Source: Thiotrichaceae bacterium (GTDB taxonomy: Bacteria; Pseudomonadota; Gammaproteobacteria; Thiotrichales; Thiotrichaceae). Taken from it: 50,176 nt of DNA. Made by a program: the position numbers and the translations under genes. Below, piece by piece: positions 36,164 to 44,891 of this stretch. The notes beneath the pieces are model-generated. The model saw nothing but the letters and a program-made list of their open reading frames with translations. It searched no databases and was not told the origin of the DNA. The stretch lies in the NCBI GenBank assembly GCA_026989145.1, contig JALSJU010000091.1:1-50176 (forward strand), in the 5' to 3' direction. How positions within the stretch are numbered: position 1 is the stretch's first letter; every line of letters begins with the position of its first letter.

Positions 36164-36880
36164 ATGACAAGTACAGTAACGACTATTCCCTTAACATCGT
36201 TAGCCTTGCTTTTAGTACCGGTTGCGTTGGTGTTATGGGTACAATATCGTTGGTCACTTAACTATAAAGAAGGGTTTTATGCTGTCGGAAGAATGTTGGG
36301 TCAGCTACTAATTATTGGCTATTTTTTGGGTTCAATATTTAATGCAGAAAGTGCTTGGGTTATCGTTCTGATTTTATCGATGATGGTATTAGCCTCGAGT
36401 TGGATAGCTTTACGTACGGTAAAAATAGATCGGAAAAAGTTATTTGTTATTGTGCTAATTTCTATCGTAGTCGGTAGCGGCAGTGTTTTACTGTTGGTTA
36501 CGCAAGGTGTTTTAAGAATTGATCCTTGGTATAAAGCGACTATTATGATTCCACTAGCGGGGATGATTTTTTCAAATGCTTTGAATGCGATTAGTTTAGC
36601 GGCAGAGCGTTTTAATGATGAGTTTAGCAGAGGGAAAAGCTATGAAGAGGCAAGAACAGTCGCTTTTAAAACAGCGTTAATTCCTATTATTAATGCACTT
36701 TTTGCCGTAGGGCTAGTATCATTGCCAGGGATGATGACAGGGCAAATACTCTCTGGAGTCGACCCCTTAATAGCCGCGCGCTATCAAATTATGGTTATGG
36801 CGATGATTTTTTCTTCGGGTGGTTTGGCGAGTGCTATTTACTTAATGTTGATAAAAAAGTATCTGATTGATAGGAGTTAA
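36164..36880 (+). CDS. fetB: FetB-type (UPF0014) ABC transporter permease
   Basis: An integral membrane protein of 238 residues with about seven membrane segments, of the FetB/YbbM family. In E. coli FetB works with the ATPase FetA in iron export and peroxide resistance. Characteristic stretches are VGRMLGQLLIIGYFLGSIF, MIPLAGMIFSNALNAISLAAE in parts, and SLPGMMTGQILSGVDPL. No ATPase gene lies next to it here, so its partner must be encoded elsewhere or supplied by another system. Confidence 0.88.
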   Translation: MTSTVTTIPLTSLALLLVPVALVLWVQYRWSLNYKEGFYAVGRMLGQLLIIGYFLGSIFNAESAWVIVLILSMMVLASSWIALRTVKIDRKKLFVIVLISIVVGSGSVLLLVTQGVLRIDPWYKATIMIPLAGMIFSNALNAISLAAERFNDEFSRGKSYEEARTVAFKTALIPIINALFAVGLVSLPGMMTGQILSGVDPLIAARYQIMVMAMIFSSGGLASAIYLMLIKKYLIDRS

Positions 36881-36889
36881 GAAGAATCT

Positions 36890-37510
36890 ATGTCTCTAAA
36901 AAAACACTGGGAAAATGTTTATACCAATAAACCTGCTAATGAGGTCAGTTGGTTTCAACCTCATGCCGAAAAATCGTTAAGCATTATTGAAAGTTTAAAA
37001 GTCCCAAAGAATGCCCGAATTATTGATGTTGGTGGTGGCGCATCACACTTAGTCGATGATTTATTAGTGTAGGGTTATAACAATCTTACAGTACTTGATT
37101 TATCCGCGTCAGCTCTTAAAACCACTCAACAAAGACTCGACGAAGCGACTAAGCGTGTACGTTGGCTGGTTGAGGATGTAACCCAGTTATCGCTACCAAA
37201 ACACAGTATTGATGTATGGCATGATAGGGCGGTATTTCATTTTCTAAACACAGAAATTGAACGCCAACGGTATGTCGAAAATATATTAAAGATTGTGAAA
37301 CCAGGCGGCTATGTGATTGTTTCAACGTTTGCAGAAGATGGTCCAACCGAGTGTAGTGGGTTGCCTGTGCAACGTTATTCTGCAGAAGGTATCCATGATG
37401 AGTTTGGTTCACCTTTCGAAATGCTGGGGCATGAGAAGGAAGCACATAAAAAACCGAACGGAACGGAGCAGAAATTTGTTTATTGCTACTGCCGACGGCT
37501 AGCATCTTAG
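36890..37510 (+). pseudogene. class I SAM-dependent methyltransferase interrupted by in-frame TAG
   Basis: One continuous frame of 207 codons encodes a class I methyltransferase, broken only by TAG at 37070-37072. Before it come HWENVYTNKPANEVSWFQP and the SAM-binding motif IIDVGGGASHLVDDLL; after it the frame continues GYNNLTVLDLSASALK, then FHFLNTEIERQRYVENILKIVKPGGY in two parts and VYCYCRRLAS to a normal stop. A single base change, for example from CAG, AAG or GAG, explains it. TAG is an ordinary stop in this window (parB-like gene, rpoS), so recoding is unlikely. It starts nine bases after fetB. The upstream part alone (60 aa) would lack most of the fold. Confidence 0.8.
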
Positions 37511-37549
37511 AAGGGCTTTGACTATAGGAGGAGGGCTGTTTTTATACGA

Positions 37550-38053
37550 TTATTGAGTGACTACTGTGACAGTAATTATATCTTGGTAAATGCCACTTTG
37601 CATAAAAACGCCACCCCAAATACCGCCAAGGTAGTAGCCTGTAGCTTTAAACTGGAGAGCTGTTGGTATGCTGTTACACAAAGTTGTTACAGGTGTGTTA
37701 CTGGCTTGTCCAAACTCTTGAGATAAATAGAGAATTTTATAGCGTATCAGTGAGCTTCCGCTACCGGTATGAAGTAAATCAAAATTATTAATGGTAGAGA
37801 AACTTATATCGCAATTACCAGGAATATTAGATTCTAAGCCCAGTGTCCCTATGTCTGTGACAACAGGGTAAATCCAATTTGCGATATCATTATTATCATA
37901 AGTTCGGGTGCTGCCTGGTGCGGTGCCAGTGAAGTTCACATAAGGTGTATGTGTAACTTCAAGATCAATGACAGTGTGATCACTGCCAGCAGAATAACTA
38001 CTCGTATTGATGAGGAGTAAAAGTAATCCTACTGTTGTTGAAAAGTTTCTCAT
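37550..38053 (-). CDS. secreted pilin-like beta-sandwich protein
   Basis: A protein of 167 residues with a signal peptide (MRNFSTTVGLLLLLINTSSYS) and two cysteines (Cys81, Cys126) that could form a disulfide. The C-terminus, SGIYQDIITVTVVTQ, resembles the closing strand of spore-coat-U/Csu-type and CS1-type fimbrial subunits (SGTYxDTVTVTV). No usher or chaperone gene is near, so the match is only suggestive. It converges with the methyltransferase remnant and is divergent from the Sel1 gene. Confidence 0.6.
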   Translation of the reverse strand: MRNFSTTVGLLLLLINTSSYSAGSDHTVIDLEVTHTPYVNFTGTAPGSTRTYDNNDIANWIYPVVTDIGTLGLESNIPGNCDISFSTINNFDLLHTGSGSSLIRYKILYLSQEFGQASNTPVTTLCNSIPTALQFKATGYYLGGIWGGVFMQSGIYQDIITVTVVTQ

Positions 38054-38237
38054 TGCTAATTATCTGCTGTTGAACCCGTATATATGTCTATTGATGGGAA
38101 AATAAGTCTCATATTAATAGTGACTGATTATTGTGTTTATAAATATTAACTGTTGTAAACTCTACTTCTAAATCTATCTTAACCTTTACTTAACATGAAA
38201 CATAAAAAATGCGACGAATGGTAAAAGCACAATTAAT

Positions 38238-38994
38238 ATGATTAACAAATTACCTGTTATGCTCCTACTGCTGGTGTTCAGCAGTGCTTACTCCTACACC
38301 TTTGATGAGAATAAAAAATCCTGTGATGGTGGTTTTGCGGGGGCATGTTACAACCTTGGTGTAATGTATTCTGAGGGTGATGGGGTAGCTAAAAATCCTG
38401 CGTTAACCGCAACGTATTACCAAAAATCCTGTGATGGAAAAGTTTATGATGCTTGTTATAACTTAGGTGTACGCTATTACAATGGCGTAGGGGTTAAGAA
38501 GGATTTTAAACAGGCTTATCAGTTTTTCAACAGAGCCTCAGCGGGCGGGATTAAAAAAGCGATAATTAATTTAGGCTTGATGAATGAGAAAGGTGAAGGC
38601 GTTAAAAAGAGCTTAAATCAAGCAATTACTTTTTATAAAAAAGCCTGTAATAGTGGCGAAATAAAAGGTTGTGCAAACCTCGGTTTACTCTATGAAAAAG
38701 GTATTAAAAAAGTACCTAAAAAGGGTAAAAAGAAGCTTATAAAAGAGTGTTAGGAAAAAGTTAAGAAAAGCCTATAAGTTAGCGCGTAAAAAAGAATATC
38801 AACAAGCTGTTCAATACTACCAAAAGGCCTGTGAAGGCGGTAGTATATTGGGCTGTAATAACCTAGGGGTAATGTACGATAACGGTGATGGAGTTAAAAA
38901 GAGTTTAAAAAAAGCCAAAGCCTACTTTGCTAAAGCCTGTCGTGCGGGGAGTGATAATGGCTGTCAAAATGTAAAAATCTTAGAAGCCCGCTGA
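38238..38994 (+). pseudogene. secreted Sel1-repeat protein, frameshifted
   Basis: A cysteine-rich Sel1-like repeat protein with a signal peptide (MINKLPVMLLLLVFSSAYS). The first frame (38238-38753) carries about four repeats, such as GACYNLGVMYSEGDGVAKN and ACYNLGVRYYNGVGVKKD, and stops at TAG 38751-38753 after a lysine-rich stretch. The next frame (+1), open from 38743, continues AYKLARKKEYQQAVQYYQKAC and GCNNLGVMYDNGDGVKKSL to TGA at 38992-38994. The repeats plainly belong together, so one base has been lost or gained between about 38743 and 38753, beside an A-rich run, or the assembly is wrong there. Paired cysteines per repeat resemble the Hcp proteins of Helicobacter. Confidence 0.75.
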
Positions 38995-39010
38995 TGCTTT
39001 GTTAATGATT

Positions 39011-39898
39011 TTAGTTTGTTTTCCTGTTGACCAAATAAACTCCTGAGATAACCATCACGGCACCCATCACAAGGATTAATGTTAGTGTTTCATCCAACAT
39101 AAGCCACGCCCAAAATACTGCACTTACTGGCATAAAATAAATAAACACGGCAGCCTTTGCTGCACCTAAATGTTTGACCCCATCTTGAAACCAGACAAAC
39201 CCCACCACGGTAGCGAGAAATGATAAGAATAGTAGGTTAAGCCCAGTCTTAAGGTTTAAGGTACTAATCGCATTCAGCAAGCCATGGTCAAAGGTAGTAA
39301 CAAAAAGCACCAGCATGCCGAGTGTGCTGGCGTAGGTAATGGTAGTTAGTGATGATAGATCACTACCTACAAAGCGCCCAAGAAGTGTGTAAACTGCCCA
39401 ACTTATTGCACAGCCTAAAAAAGCTAAATCACCTCGGTCTACACCTTTGTTAAGAACGCTACTTATATCACCTTTTGAGATAATTAAAATTGCACCGGCA
39501 ACGCATAAAATAAATCCAATAATGCGAATAGAGGTAAAACGTTCTTTAAAAATAATCGCCGCTCCGATAGCCGTTAGTAATGGATTGATCGACGTTATTA
39601 AGCTACCACGGCTAGCTTCGGTACGCGCCAAGCCATAAAAGAAAAACAAGTTATACAATGCAATACCCGTTAATCCCATCCCCAATACATAAAAGAATTG
39701 CTTTACGGTAATTCTTGGAAAACGACCTTCTTTAAAATACAGCAAGGTAAGCAACATGCTAGAGGCTAATAAAAATCGCAAAAATGCAGAAATTACAGGG
39801 TCAAGCTCGCTGCCTAATAAGCGTGCGGATGTAAAAGTACCACCCCAAACCAGCATCGCAAAGAGTAACTTTAAATAAGTTTTAACGGTTAGGCTCAC
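39011..39898 (-). CDS. EamA/DMT family transporter
   Basis: An inner-membrane transporter of 295 residues with ten membrane segments in two EamA repeats. The first repeat begins LLFAMLVWGGTFTSARLLG and ends before residue 145; the second contains FLGCAISWAVYTLLGR and ends FWAWLMLDETLTLILVMGA. Members export metabolites or drugs; the substrate cannot be told. It uses GTG and begins three bases after ung, so the two are likely co-transcribed. Confidence 0.88.
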   Translation of the reverse strand: MSLTVKTYLKLLFAMLVWGGTFTSARLLGSELDPVISAFLRFLLASSMLLTLLYFKEGRFPRITVKQFFYVLGMGLTGIALYNLFFFYGLARTEASRGSLITSINPLLTAIGAAIIFKERFTSIRIIGFILCVAGAILIISKGDISSVLNKGVDRGDLAFLGCAISWAVYTLLGRFVGSDLSSLTTITYASTLGMLVLFVTTFDHGLLNAISTLNLKTGLNLLFLSFLATVVGFVWFQDGVKHLGAAKAAVFIYFMPVSAVFWAWLMLDETLTLILVMGAVMVISGVYLVNRKTN

Positions 39899-39901
39899 CC
39901 T

Positions 39902-40582
39902 TTATAACTGCCAGTTTATCTCAGACTTACCGTTTTTAGATAAATAAGAATTAGTTTGTGAAAATGGTTTACTATCAAAAAAACCACGATACGCCGAAAG
40001 AGGGGAAGGGTGTACAGACTTAATAATAAGGTGCTTGCTGGTATTTATCATGGGGGTTTTTTTGTGCGCATTAGCTCCCCAAAGTATAAAAACAATATGT
40101 TCTTTTTTGTCGTTGATGGTTTGAATAACCATGTCAGTAAATCTCTCCCAGCCTTTGTTTTTATGCGAATTAGCGTTGCCTTGTTCTACAGTGAGCGCGG
40201 TGTTGAGTAATAAAACGCCTTGCTCAGCCCATGGTTGTAAATAACCGGTGTGGCTATTATCAATACCTAAGTCACTGAGTAACTCTTTATTAATATTAAG
40301 CAGTGATTTAGGTAGCGGCTTAACCTCAGGTAAAACTGAAAAGCACAAACCATGTGCATGGCCTGCGGTGGGGTAAGGGTCTTGCCCTAATATCACCACT
40401 TTGAGTGTCTCAAATGACATGCTGTTGAGTGCATTAAACCAAAGTGATGCAGGCGGGAGAATAATTTTCCCTTGCGAGTGTTCATCACTGAGAAATTGCT
40501 TTAGTGACTGCATATAGGGCTCAGCAAATTCATCACCCAACTGTGCTAACCAGCTACTTTCCAGTTTGACCGTATTATTCAT
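39902..40582 (-). CDS. ung: uracil-DNA glycosylase, family 1
   Basis: Ung removes uracil from DNA, the first step of base-excision repair. The catalytic motif GQDPYP holds Asp68; the uracil-binding and DNA-intercalation motif is HPSPLSAYRGF, with LLLNTALTVEQGNANSH between them. The length of 226 matches E. coli Ung (229). It lies eight bases after parE. Confidence 0.96.
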   Translation of the reverse strand: MNNTVKLESSWLAQLGDEFAEPYMQSLKQFLSDEHSQGKIILPPASLWFNALNSMSFETLKVVILGQDPYPTAGHAHGLCFSVLPEVKPLPKSLLNINKELLSDLGIDNSHTGYLQPWAEQGVLLLNTALTVEQGNANSHKNKGWERFTDMVIQTINDKKEHIVFILWGANAHKKTPMINTSKHLIIKSVHPSPLSAYRGFFDSKPFSQTNSYLSKNGKSEINWQL

Positions 40583-40590
40583 AATCTGTG

Positions 40591-42489
40591 TTAGATGATG
40601 GCAAGATCACCTTTTTCTTCCAACCAAGATTTTCTATCTTGGGCGCGTTTTTTGGCTAATAATAAGTCCATCACCGCACGTGTCTCATCGGGCTCATCCA
40701 TTGAGAGTTGTACTAAACGGCGGGTATCCGGGTCCATGCTGGTTTCACGTAACTGCAGTGGATTCATTTCACCCAGTCCTTTAAAGCGGGTGACGCTGAT
40801 TTTCCCTTTGAGTTTTTCCGCTTCAATTCGGTTAAGAATGACATCGCGCTCTTCTTCATCCAATGCGTATTCAACTTTTTTACCAATATCAATACGGTAT
40901 AACGGCGGCATGGCGATGTAGATATGCCCCGCTTTTACTAAGGGAGCAAAGTGTTGTACAAACAAAGCGCAGATTAAGGTGGCAATGTGCGCGCCGTCTG
41001 AGTCCGCATCGGCAAGGATACAAATTTTGCCGTAGCGTAAATCATCTAAGTTGTCTGAGGCAGGCTCTACCCCAATCGCCACTGAAATATCGTGTATTTC
41101 ATTGGAGGCTAAAACCTGCCCAGAATCGACTTCCCAAGTGTTCAATATCTTCCCACGTAGCGGCATGATCGCTTGAAACTCACGGCTTCGCGCTTGTTTG
41201 GCAGAACCTCCCGCAGAATCACCCTCGACCAAAAAAATTTCGGTTTGGTTTAAGTCTTGAGAGCTACAGTCAGCTAATTTCCCAGGTAGTGCAGGGCCGG
41301 TAGCAATCTTTTTACGCACGACTTTTTTACTGGCTTTAGCGCGTTTTTGGGCGTTATTAATCACATGCTCGGCAATTAAATCACCGATTGTGGGGTTCTG
41401 ATTGAGATACAAACTAAAGGCATCTTTAACAATGCCTGATACAAAACCAGCAGCAGTGCGTGATGATAAACGCTCTTTGGTTTGACCTGAAAATTGAGGG
41501 TCGAGCATTTTAAATGACAGTATAAAACATAGCTTTTCCCAAATGTCATCTGGTGCGAGCTTTAAACCACGCGGCAGTAAATTTCTAAACTCGGCAAAGT
41601 CTCGTAGTGCATCAGTTAAACCTGTGCGTAAGCCGTTAGTGTGAGTACCGCCTTGTGAGGTAGGGATTAAGTTTACATAACTTTCTTGGACTAAATCACC
41701 GCCTTCGGGTAACCAGCAAAGCGCCCAGTCAACCGCCTCGCCTTTGCCTTTAAATTCACCTAAAAAAGGCTCAGTAGGTAGATTCTCAAAACCCTGTACC
41801 GCTTCCATCAAGTAATCACGAATACCATCCTCGTAATACCATTCTTCGGTTTCGGTTTCCTTTTGGCCCGCGCCTTCCTCGGTGAAACTGATGTGCAAAC
41901 CAGGGCAAAGTACCGCTTTCGCACGAAGATTATGTTTTAAGCGTTTAACCGAAAATTTAACCGTATCAAAGTATTGTCCGTTAGGCCAAAAGTGCAGGGA
42001 GGTGCCGGTATTTTTTTTACCCACGGTATTAATGACTTCAAGGTCGGTGGCTTTATGACCATTCTCAAAGACCATTTCATGTTCTTTGCCATCACGCTTA
42101 ATACGTACTTCTAAAATTAATGATAGCGCGTTAACGACAGAAATTCCCACGCCGTGTAAGCCACCTGAAAATTCATAATTATCATCCGAGAATTTACCAC
42201 CAGCATGTAGTGTGCTTAAAATAACCTCCACCCCCGGTACACCTTGTTCAGGGTGAATATCAACCGGCATACCACGACCGTTATCAGTCACCGAAAGCGA
42301 GCCATCAGCGTATAATTTCACCTCAATTTTATCGGCATGACCGGCAAGTGCTTCATCCACCGAGTTATCAATCACCTCTTGTGCGAGGTGATTCGGGCGT
42401 GTAGTTTCGGTGTACATGCCCGGGCGCTTGCGTACTGGGTCGAGTCCACTAAGAACCTTTATTGAATCTGCGTTATAGTCGTTTGCCAT
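40591..42489 (-). CDS. parE: DNA topoisomerase IV subunit B
   Basis: ParE is the ATPase subunit of topoisomerase IV. The GHKL ATP site shows VIDNSVDEALAGHADKI and DNGRGMPV with GGLHGVGISVVNALS; the TOPRIM domain shows EGDSAGGSAKQARSREFQA and ILADADSDGAHIATL. The length of 632 (E. coli 630) and MANDYNADSIKVLSGLDPVRKRPGMY (two parts) distinguish it from GyrB, which is longer. AAGG precedes the ATG by seven bases. Confidence 0.96.
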   Translation of the reverse strand: MANDYNADSIKVLSGLDPVRKRPGMYTETTRPNHLAQEVIDNSVDEALAGHADKIEVKLYADGSLSVTDNGRGMPVDIHPEQGVPGVEVILSTLHAGGKFSDDNYEFSGGLHGVGISVVNALSLILEVRIKRDGKEHEMVFENGHKATDLEVINTVGKKNTGTSLHFWPNGQYFDTVKFSVKRLKHNLRAKAVLCPGLHISFTEEGAGQKETETEEWYYEDGIRDYLMEAVQGFENLPTEPFLGEFKGKGEAVDWALCWLPEGGDLVQESYVNLIPTSQGGTHTNGLRTGLTDALRDFAEFRNLLPRGLKLAPDDIWEKLCFILSFKMLDPQFSGQTKERLSSRTAAGFVSGIVKDAFSLYLNQNPTIGDLIAEHVINNAQKRAKASKKVVRKKIATGPALPGKLADCSSQDLNQTEIFLVEGDSAGGSAKQARSREFQAIMPLRGKILNTWEVDSGQVLASNEIHDISVAIGVEPASDNLDDLRYGKICILADADSDGAHIATLICALFVQHFAPLVKAGHIYIAMPPLYRIDIGKKVEYALDEEERDVILNRIEAEKLKGKISVTRFKGLGEMNPLQLRETSMDPDTRRLVQLSMDEPDETRAVMDLLLAKKRAQDRKSWLEEKGDLAII

Positions 42490-42524
42490 TGTTAAGCCTT
42501 AGTATAAATCCCAATTACAAAATA

Positions 42525-42595
42525 CTTTACCATGAAGTGCATGAAGGGTATGAAGAAAACAAAAAACTTTATTCGTCATCCGACTCGTGCAAAGC
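42525..42595. repeat. ATGAAG-type repeat plus a fragment of the TA-flanked MITE end
   Basis: TTTACCATGAAGTGCATGAAG (split: TTTACCATGAAG and TGCATGAAG) at 42527-42547 matches the repeats near 14.9 and 44.8 kb. Next to it, GTCATCCGACTCGTGCAAAG (42575-42594) matches the reverse complement of the left end of the element at 1630-1777 with one difference. This gap between parE and the next gene thus holds parts of two repeat families. Confidence 0.6.
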
Positions 42596-42613
42596 TTTTA
42601 TCAGTTGTAGCGA

Positions 42614-43251
42614 TTAAAACGAGAAGCCAAACTTTAACAGTTCGGCATCTATAATAATGGGCGAGTCATTTTCAAAGGAACCATCATTATTCACTAGCGA
42701 ATAACTTTTATTGTCAATATAGCGTCCAACGATGACACCCGAACCCCAGTACGTTCTGCCGTTTTCGGGGAATACCCGATAACCAATACCGACGCCAAAA
42801 CCAGTACGAAGCTTTGAGAAGGGTTCCGTTTTTTTGTAAAGGGTATTTGGACTGTCATTTATATATCTTGCGCCATCGAATTGCGAGAAGCGCGCAAATC
42901 CGCTTAAATATAAGCCATTTAACTTATCGAAAATAAATTTTCGATAATGAATATCGAAGCTTCTATTCAATAAGGGGGTGTTGTCTTCTTTTATACGACC
43001 TGCTTTCGTATTGATATATTCATCTTTACCAGAGCCATATTTAGCAATCAGCCAAGGTATCGCGATTTCAGTGTTATTGTTATGGTTGAAGTAGGAGAAT
43101 GTCCCGCTTAGCCCTTTCATTTCAGGTGAAGTAAGTAATACTCGAGGGATGTTAAATTCAAAGCCATATTTACCCCCCCTAAAGGGCTTGCAAAGCTGCT
43201 TTGAATAAATGCTAGGGATAACAGTGCGGTTGTTAAAACTTTAAAAAGCAT
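42614..43251 (-). pseudogene. outer-membrane protein gene out of frame at a G7 tract, possibly phase-variable
   Basis: The 3' frame (stop at 42614) encodes 168 residues closely related to the neighbouring gene: LSGTFSYFNHNNNTEIAIPWL, YWGSGVIVGRYID, and the end ELLKFGFSF. Upstream, an ATG at 43251 starts a good signal peptide (MLFKVLTTALLSLAFIQSSFA) in another frame. The two frames meet at a run of seven G residues on the coding strand (43173-43179). One more G would join them and give GKYGFEFNIPRVL, matching GRKNGVEFNFPRVL of the paralog. The ATG overlaps the stop of the upstream gene by 11 bases, which supports this start. So it is a frameshifted gene, an OFF state of a phase-variable gene, or a sequencing error. 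Confidence 0.75.
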
Positions 43252-43870
43252 AACCAAATTTCAATAACTCTAGGTCTATTATGATAGATGAACTTTCAGC
43301 AAAAGGCCCTGCGAATGAACTATCACCATCGTTTATAAATTCATTTTCATCCAGGTCAAGATAGCGCCCAATTATCAGCCCGCTACCCCAGTACATACGT
43401 TTATTTTTAGGGAGCATTCTTATGCCTAGCCCAACACCAATGCCTACACGAAACTTGCTGTAGTCTTCAGTATTGGGTGGAGAATATCCACCGCCGGGCG
43501 ATGTGGATGTTTGGCCTGAGTCTTCTTTGTATACCTTACCTTTAAAATGTCCTAAACGGGTAAATGCACTGAGGTAAAAACCATTCAATTCATCATCTAA
43601 AAACTGTCGATAATGCAGGTCAATCGTTTTAGTAATGAGTGCTTCATCACCTCGTCCATATTTTGCTACTAACCATGGGAAAGCAATCTCAGTTTTCCTT
43701 TGGTGATTAAAGCGTGAGTAAGTGCCACTCATGCTGATCCAGTCTTTGGTGTAGGTTAAAACCCGCGGAAAGTTAAATTCAACGCCGTTCTTGCGCCCTT
43801 GAATACGGTCTGCATAGCTCACATGAGCAATGCTGGATAAGATGAAAATGACTAATAGTTTTTGTATCAT
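43241..43870 (-). CDS. small outer-membrane-like beta protein, intact paralog
   Basis: A secreted protein of 209 residues with a signal peptide (MIQKLLVIFILSSIAHVSYA) and an all-beta pattern ending in an aromatic residue (ELLKFGYAF), as in outer-membrane barrels. It contains FNHQRKTEIAFPWLVAKYG and YWGSGLIIGRYLD, shared with the frameshifted neighbour. I chose ATG 43870, preceded by AGGGA; a longer frame to 43933 lacks a signal-like start. The family is not recognised. It overlaps the paralog's start by 11 bases, so the two are translationally coupled and arose by tandem duplication. Confidence 0.7.
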   Translation of the reverse strand: MIQKLLVIFILSSIAHVSYADRIQGRKNGVEFNFPRVLTYTKDWISMSGTYSRFNHQRKTEIAFPWLVAKYGRGDEALITKTIDLHYRQFLDDELNGFYLSAFTRLGHFKGKVYKEDSGQTSTSPGGGYSPPNTEDYSKFRVGIGVGLGIRMLPKNKRMYWGSGLIIGRYLDLDENEFINDGDSSFAGPFAESSSIIIDLELLKFGYAF

Positions 43871-44007
43871 TCTAATTCCCTGATTTTTTCTAAGTGTATC
43901 AAATATTGGGCTTTTATGGGTGAAATGATTCATTCGGTTATTCTTAATTTGTTTTAACCTGCTGTGGGTGCTATAAATTAGATGATGATTTATTGAGATA
44001 ATTCAAA

Positions 44008-44814
44008 ATGATACGTTTTTTAGTAGTAACTTTAGTGAGTTTTATTGTTTTAATCCCCTCAACTTTTGCTAAAACAGAAGCAGGTAAAGTAGATTTAGCG
44101 CGTGAAAAACGGATGGCGGCAGAGGTTGAAGATGCGGTGCTTGATGGTGAGGTGATTTTCTTAAAAGACGGTGCAAACGCTGGGCATGAATTTATGGCAA
44201 TTGATCAACAGCCTGAGGATAAAACCAAAGGAGCGGTGATTATATTACATGGGCGAGGTTTTCATCCAAACTGGCAAGATACTGTCTACCCACTGCGCAC
44301 ACAGTTACCTGCTAGAGGTTGGCGTACGCTGTCATTGCAAATGCCTGTAATGGAAAAGTCAGCGAAGTACTTTGATTACGTGCCATTATTTCCACAAGCT
44401 GCGCCACGTATTGAGGCGGGTATAAAATACTTACAAGAGCAGGGTATTAAAAATATTGTATTGTTTGCGCACAGCTGTGGTGGGCATATGGCAATGGACT
44501 GGATTCGCTCCAAAGAAGGCAAGGTCGATAAACTCATTAGTGCTTATATTGGTGCAGGTATGGGGGCGACCGATTTTGGTCAAAAAATGAAACAACCGTT
44601 TCCCTATGCATCGCTAAAAATTTCTGTATTGGATGTATATGGTTCAAAAGAATACCCCGCGGTACTCGCAAAAGCCCCCGAGCGCTTAATGATGATTATG
44701 AAAGCGGCAAACCCTAAGTCAAAACAAGTGATCGTACCCGGTGCAAACCATTACTTTACGGATAAAGGTGATGAACTGGTAAAGCCTGTTGCGGATTGGT
44801 TGGATAGTTTGTAA
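44008..44814 (+). CDS. DUF3530 family alpha/beta hydrolase
   Basis: A secreted protein of 268 residues with a signal peptide (MIRFLVVTLVSFIVLIPSTFA) and an alpha/beta-hydrolase fold. The nucleophile elbow is AHSCGGH with Ser156; the oxyanion strand is VIILHGRGFHPNWQD; VLDVYGSKEYP and VPGANHYFTDKG supply the likely Asp and His. The DUF3530 family is periplasmic and uncharacterised. It diverges from the paired outer-membrane genes. Confidence 0.85.
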   Translation: MIRFLVVTLVSFIVLIPSTFAKTEAGKVDLAREKRMAAEVEDAVLDGEVIFLKDGANAGHEFMAIDQQPEDKTKGAVIILHGRGFHPNWQDTVYPLRTQLPARGWRTLSLQMPVMEKSAKYFDYVPLFPQAAPRIEAGIKYLQEQGIKNIVLFAHSCGGHMAMDWIRSKEGKVDKLISAYIGAGMGATDFGQKMKQPFPYASLKISVLDVYGSKEYPAVLAKAPERLMMIMKAANPKSKQVIVPGANHYFTDKGDELVKPVADWLDSL

Positions 44815-44826
44815 TTTGTTTTGATT

Positions 44827-44862
44827 TTCCTTCATGTCCTTCTATGTCCTTCATGGTAAAAT
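44827..44862. repeat. ATGAAG-type intergenic repeat before murJ
   Basis: TCCTTCATGTCCTTC and TCCTTCATGGTAAAATAAAA form the inverted orientation of the repeat seen at 14927-15026 and 42525-42547. The final part matches the 15013-15030 copy almost base for base. It lies between the DUF3530 gene and murJ. A further weak unit, GCATGAAGGCATGAAA, is at about 46486. Confidence 0.55.
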
Positions 44863-44891
44863 AAAACCTTTCTAACCATAAGAAAAAATCA

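Noticed and set aside
37070-37072. TAG read as a sense codon in the methyltransferase gene
   Set aside because: TAG ends normal genes in this window, and nothing else suggests recoding; a simple nonsense change is more likely.
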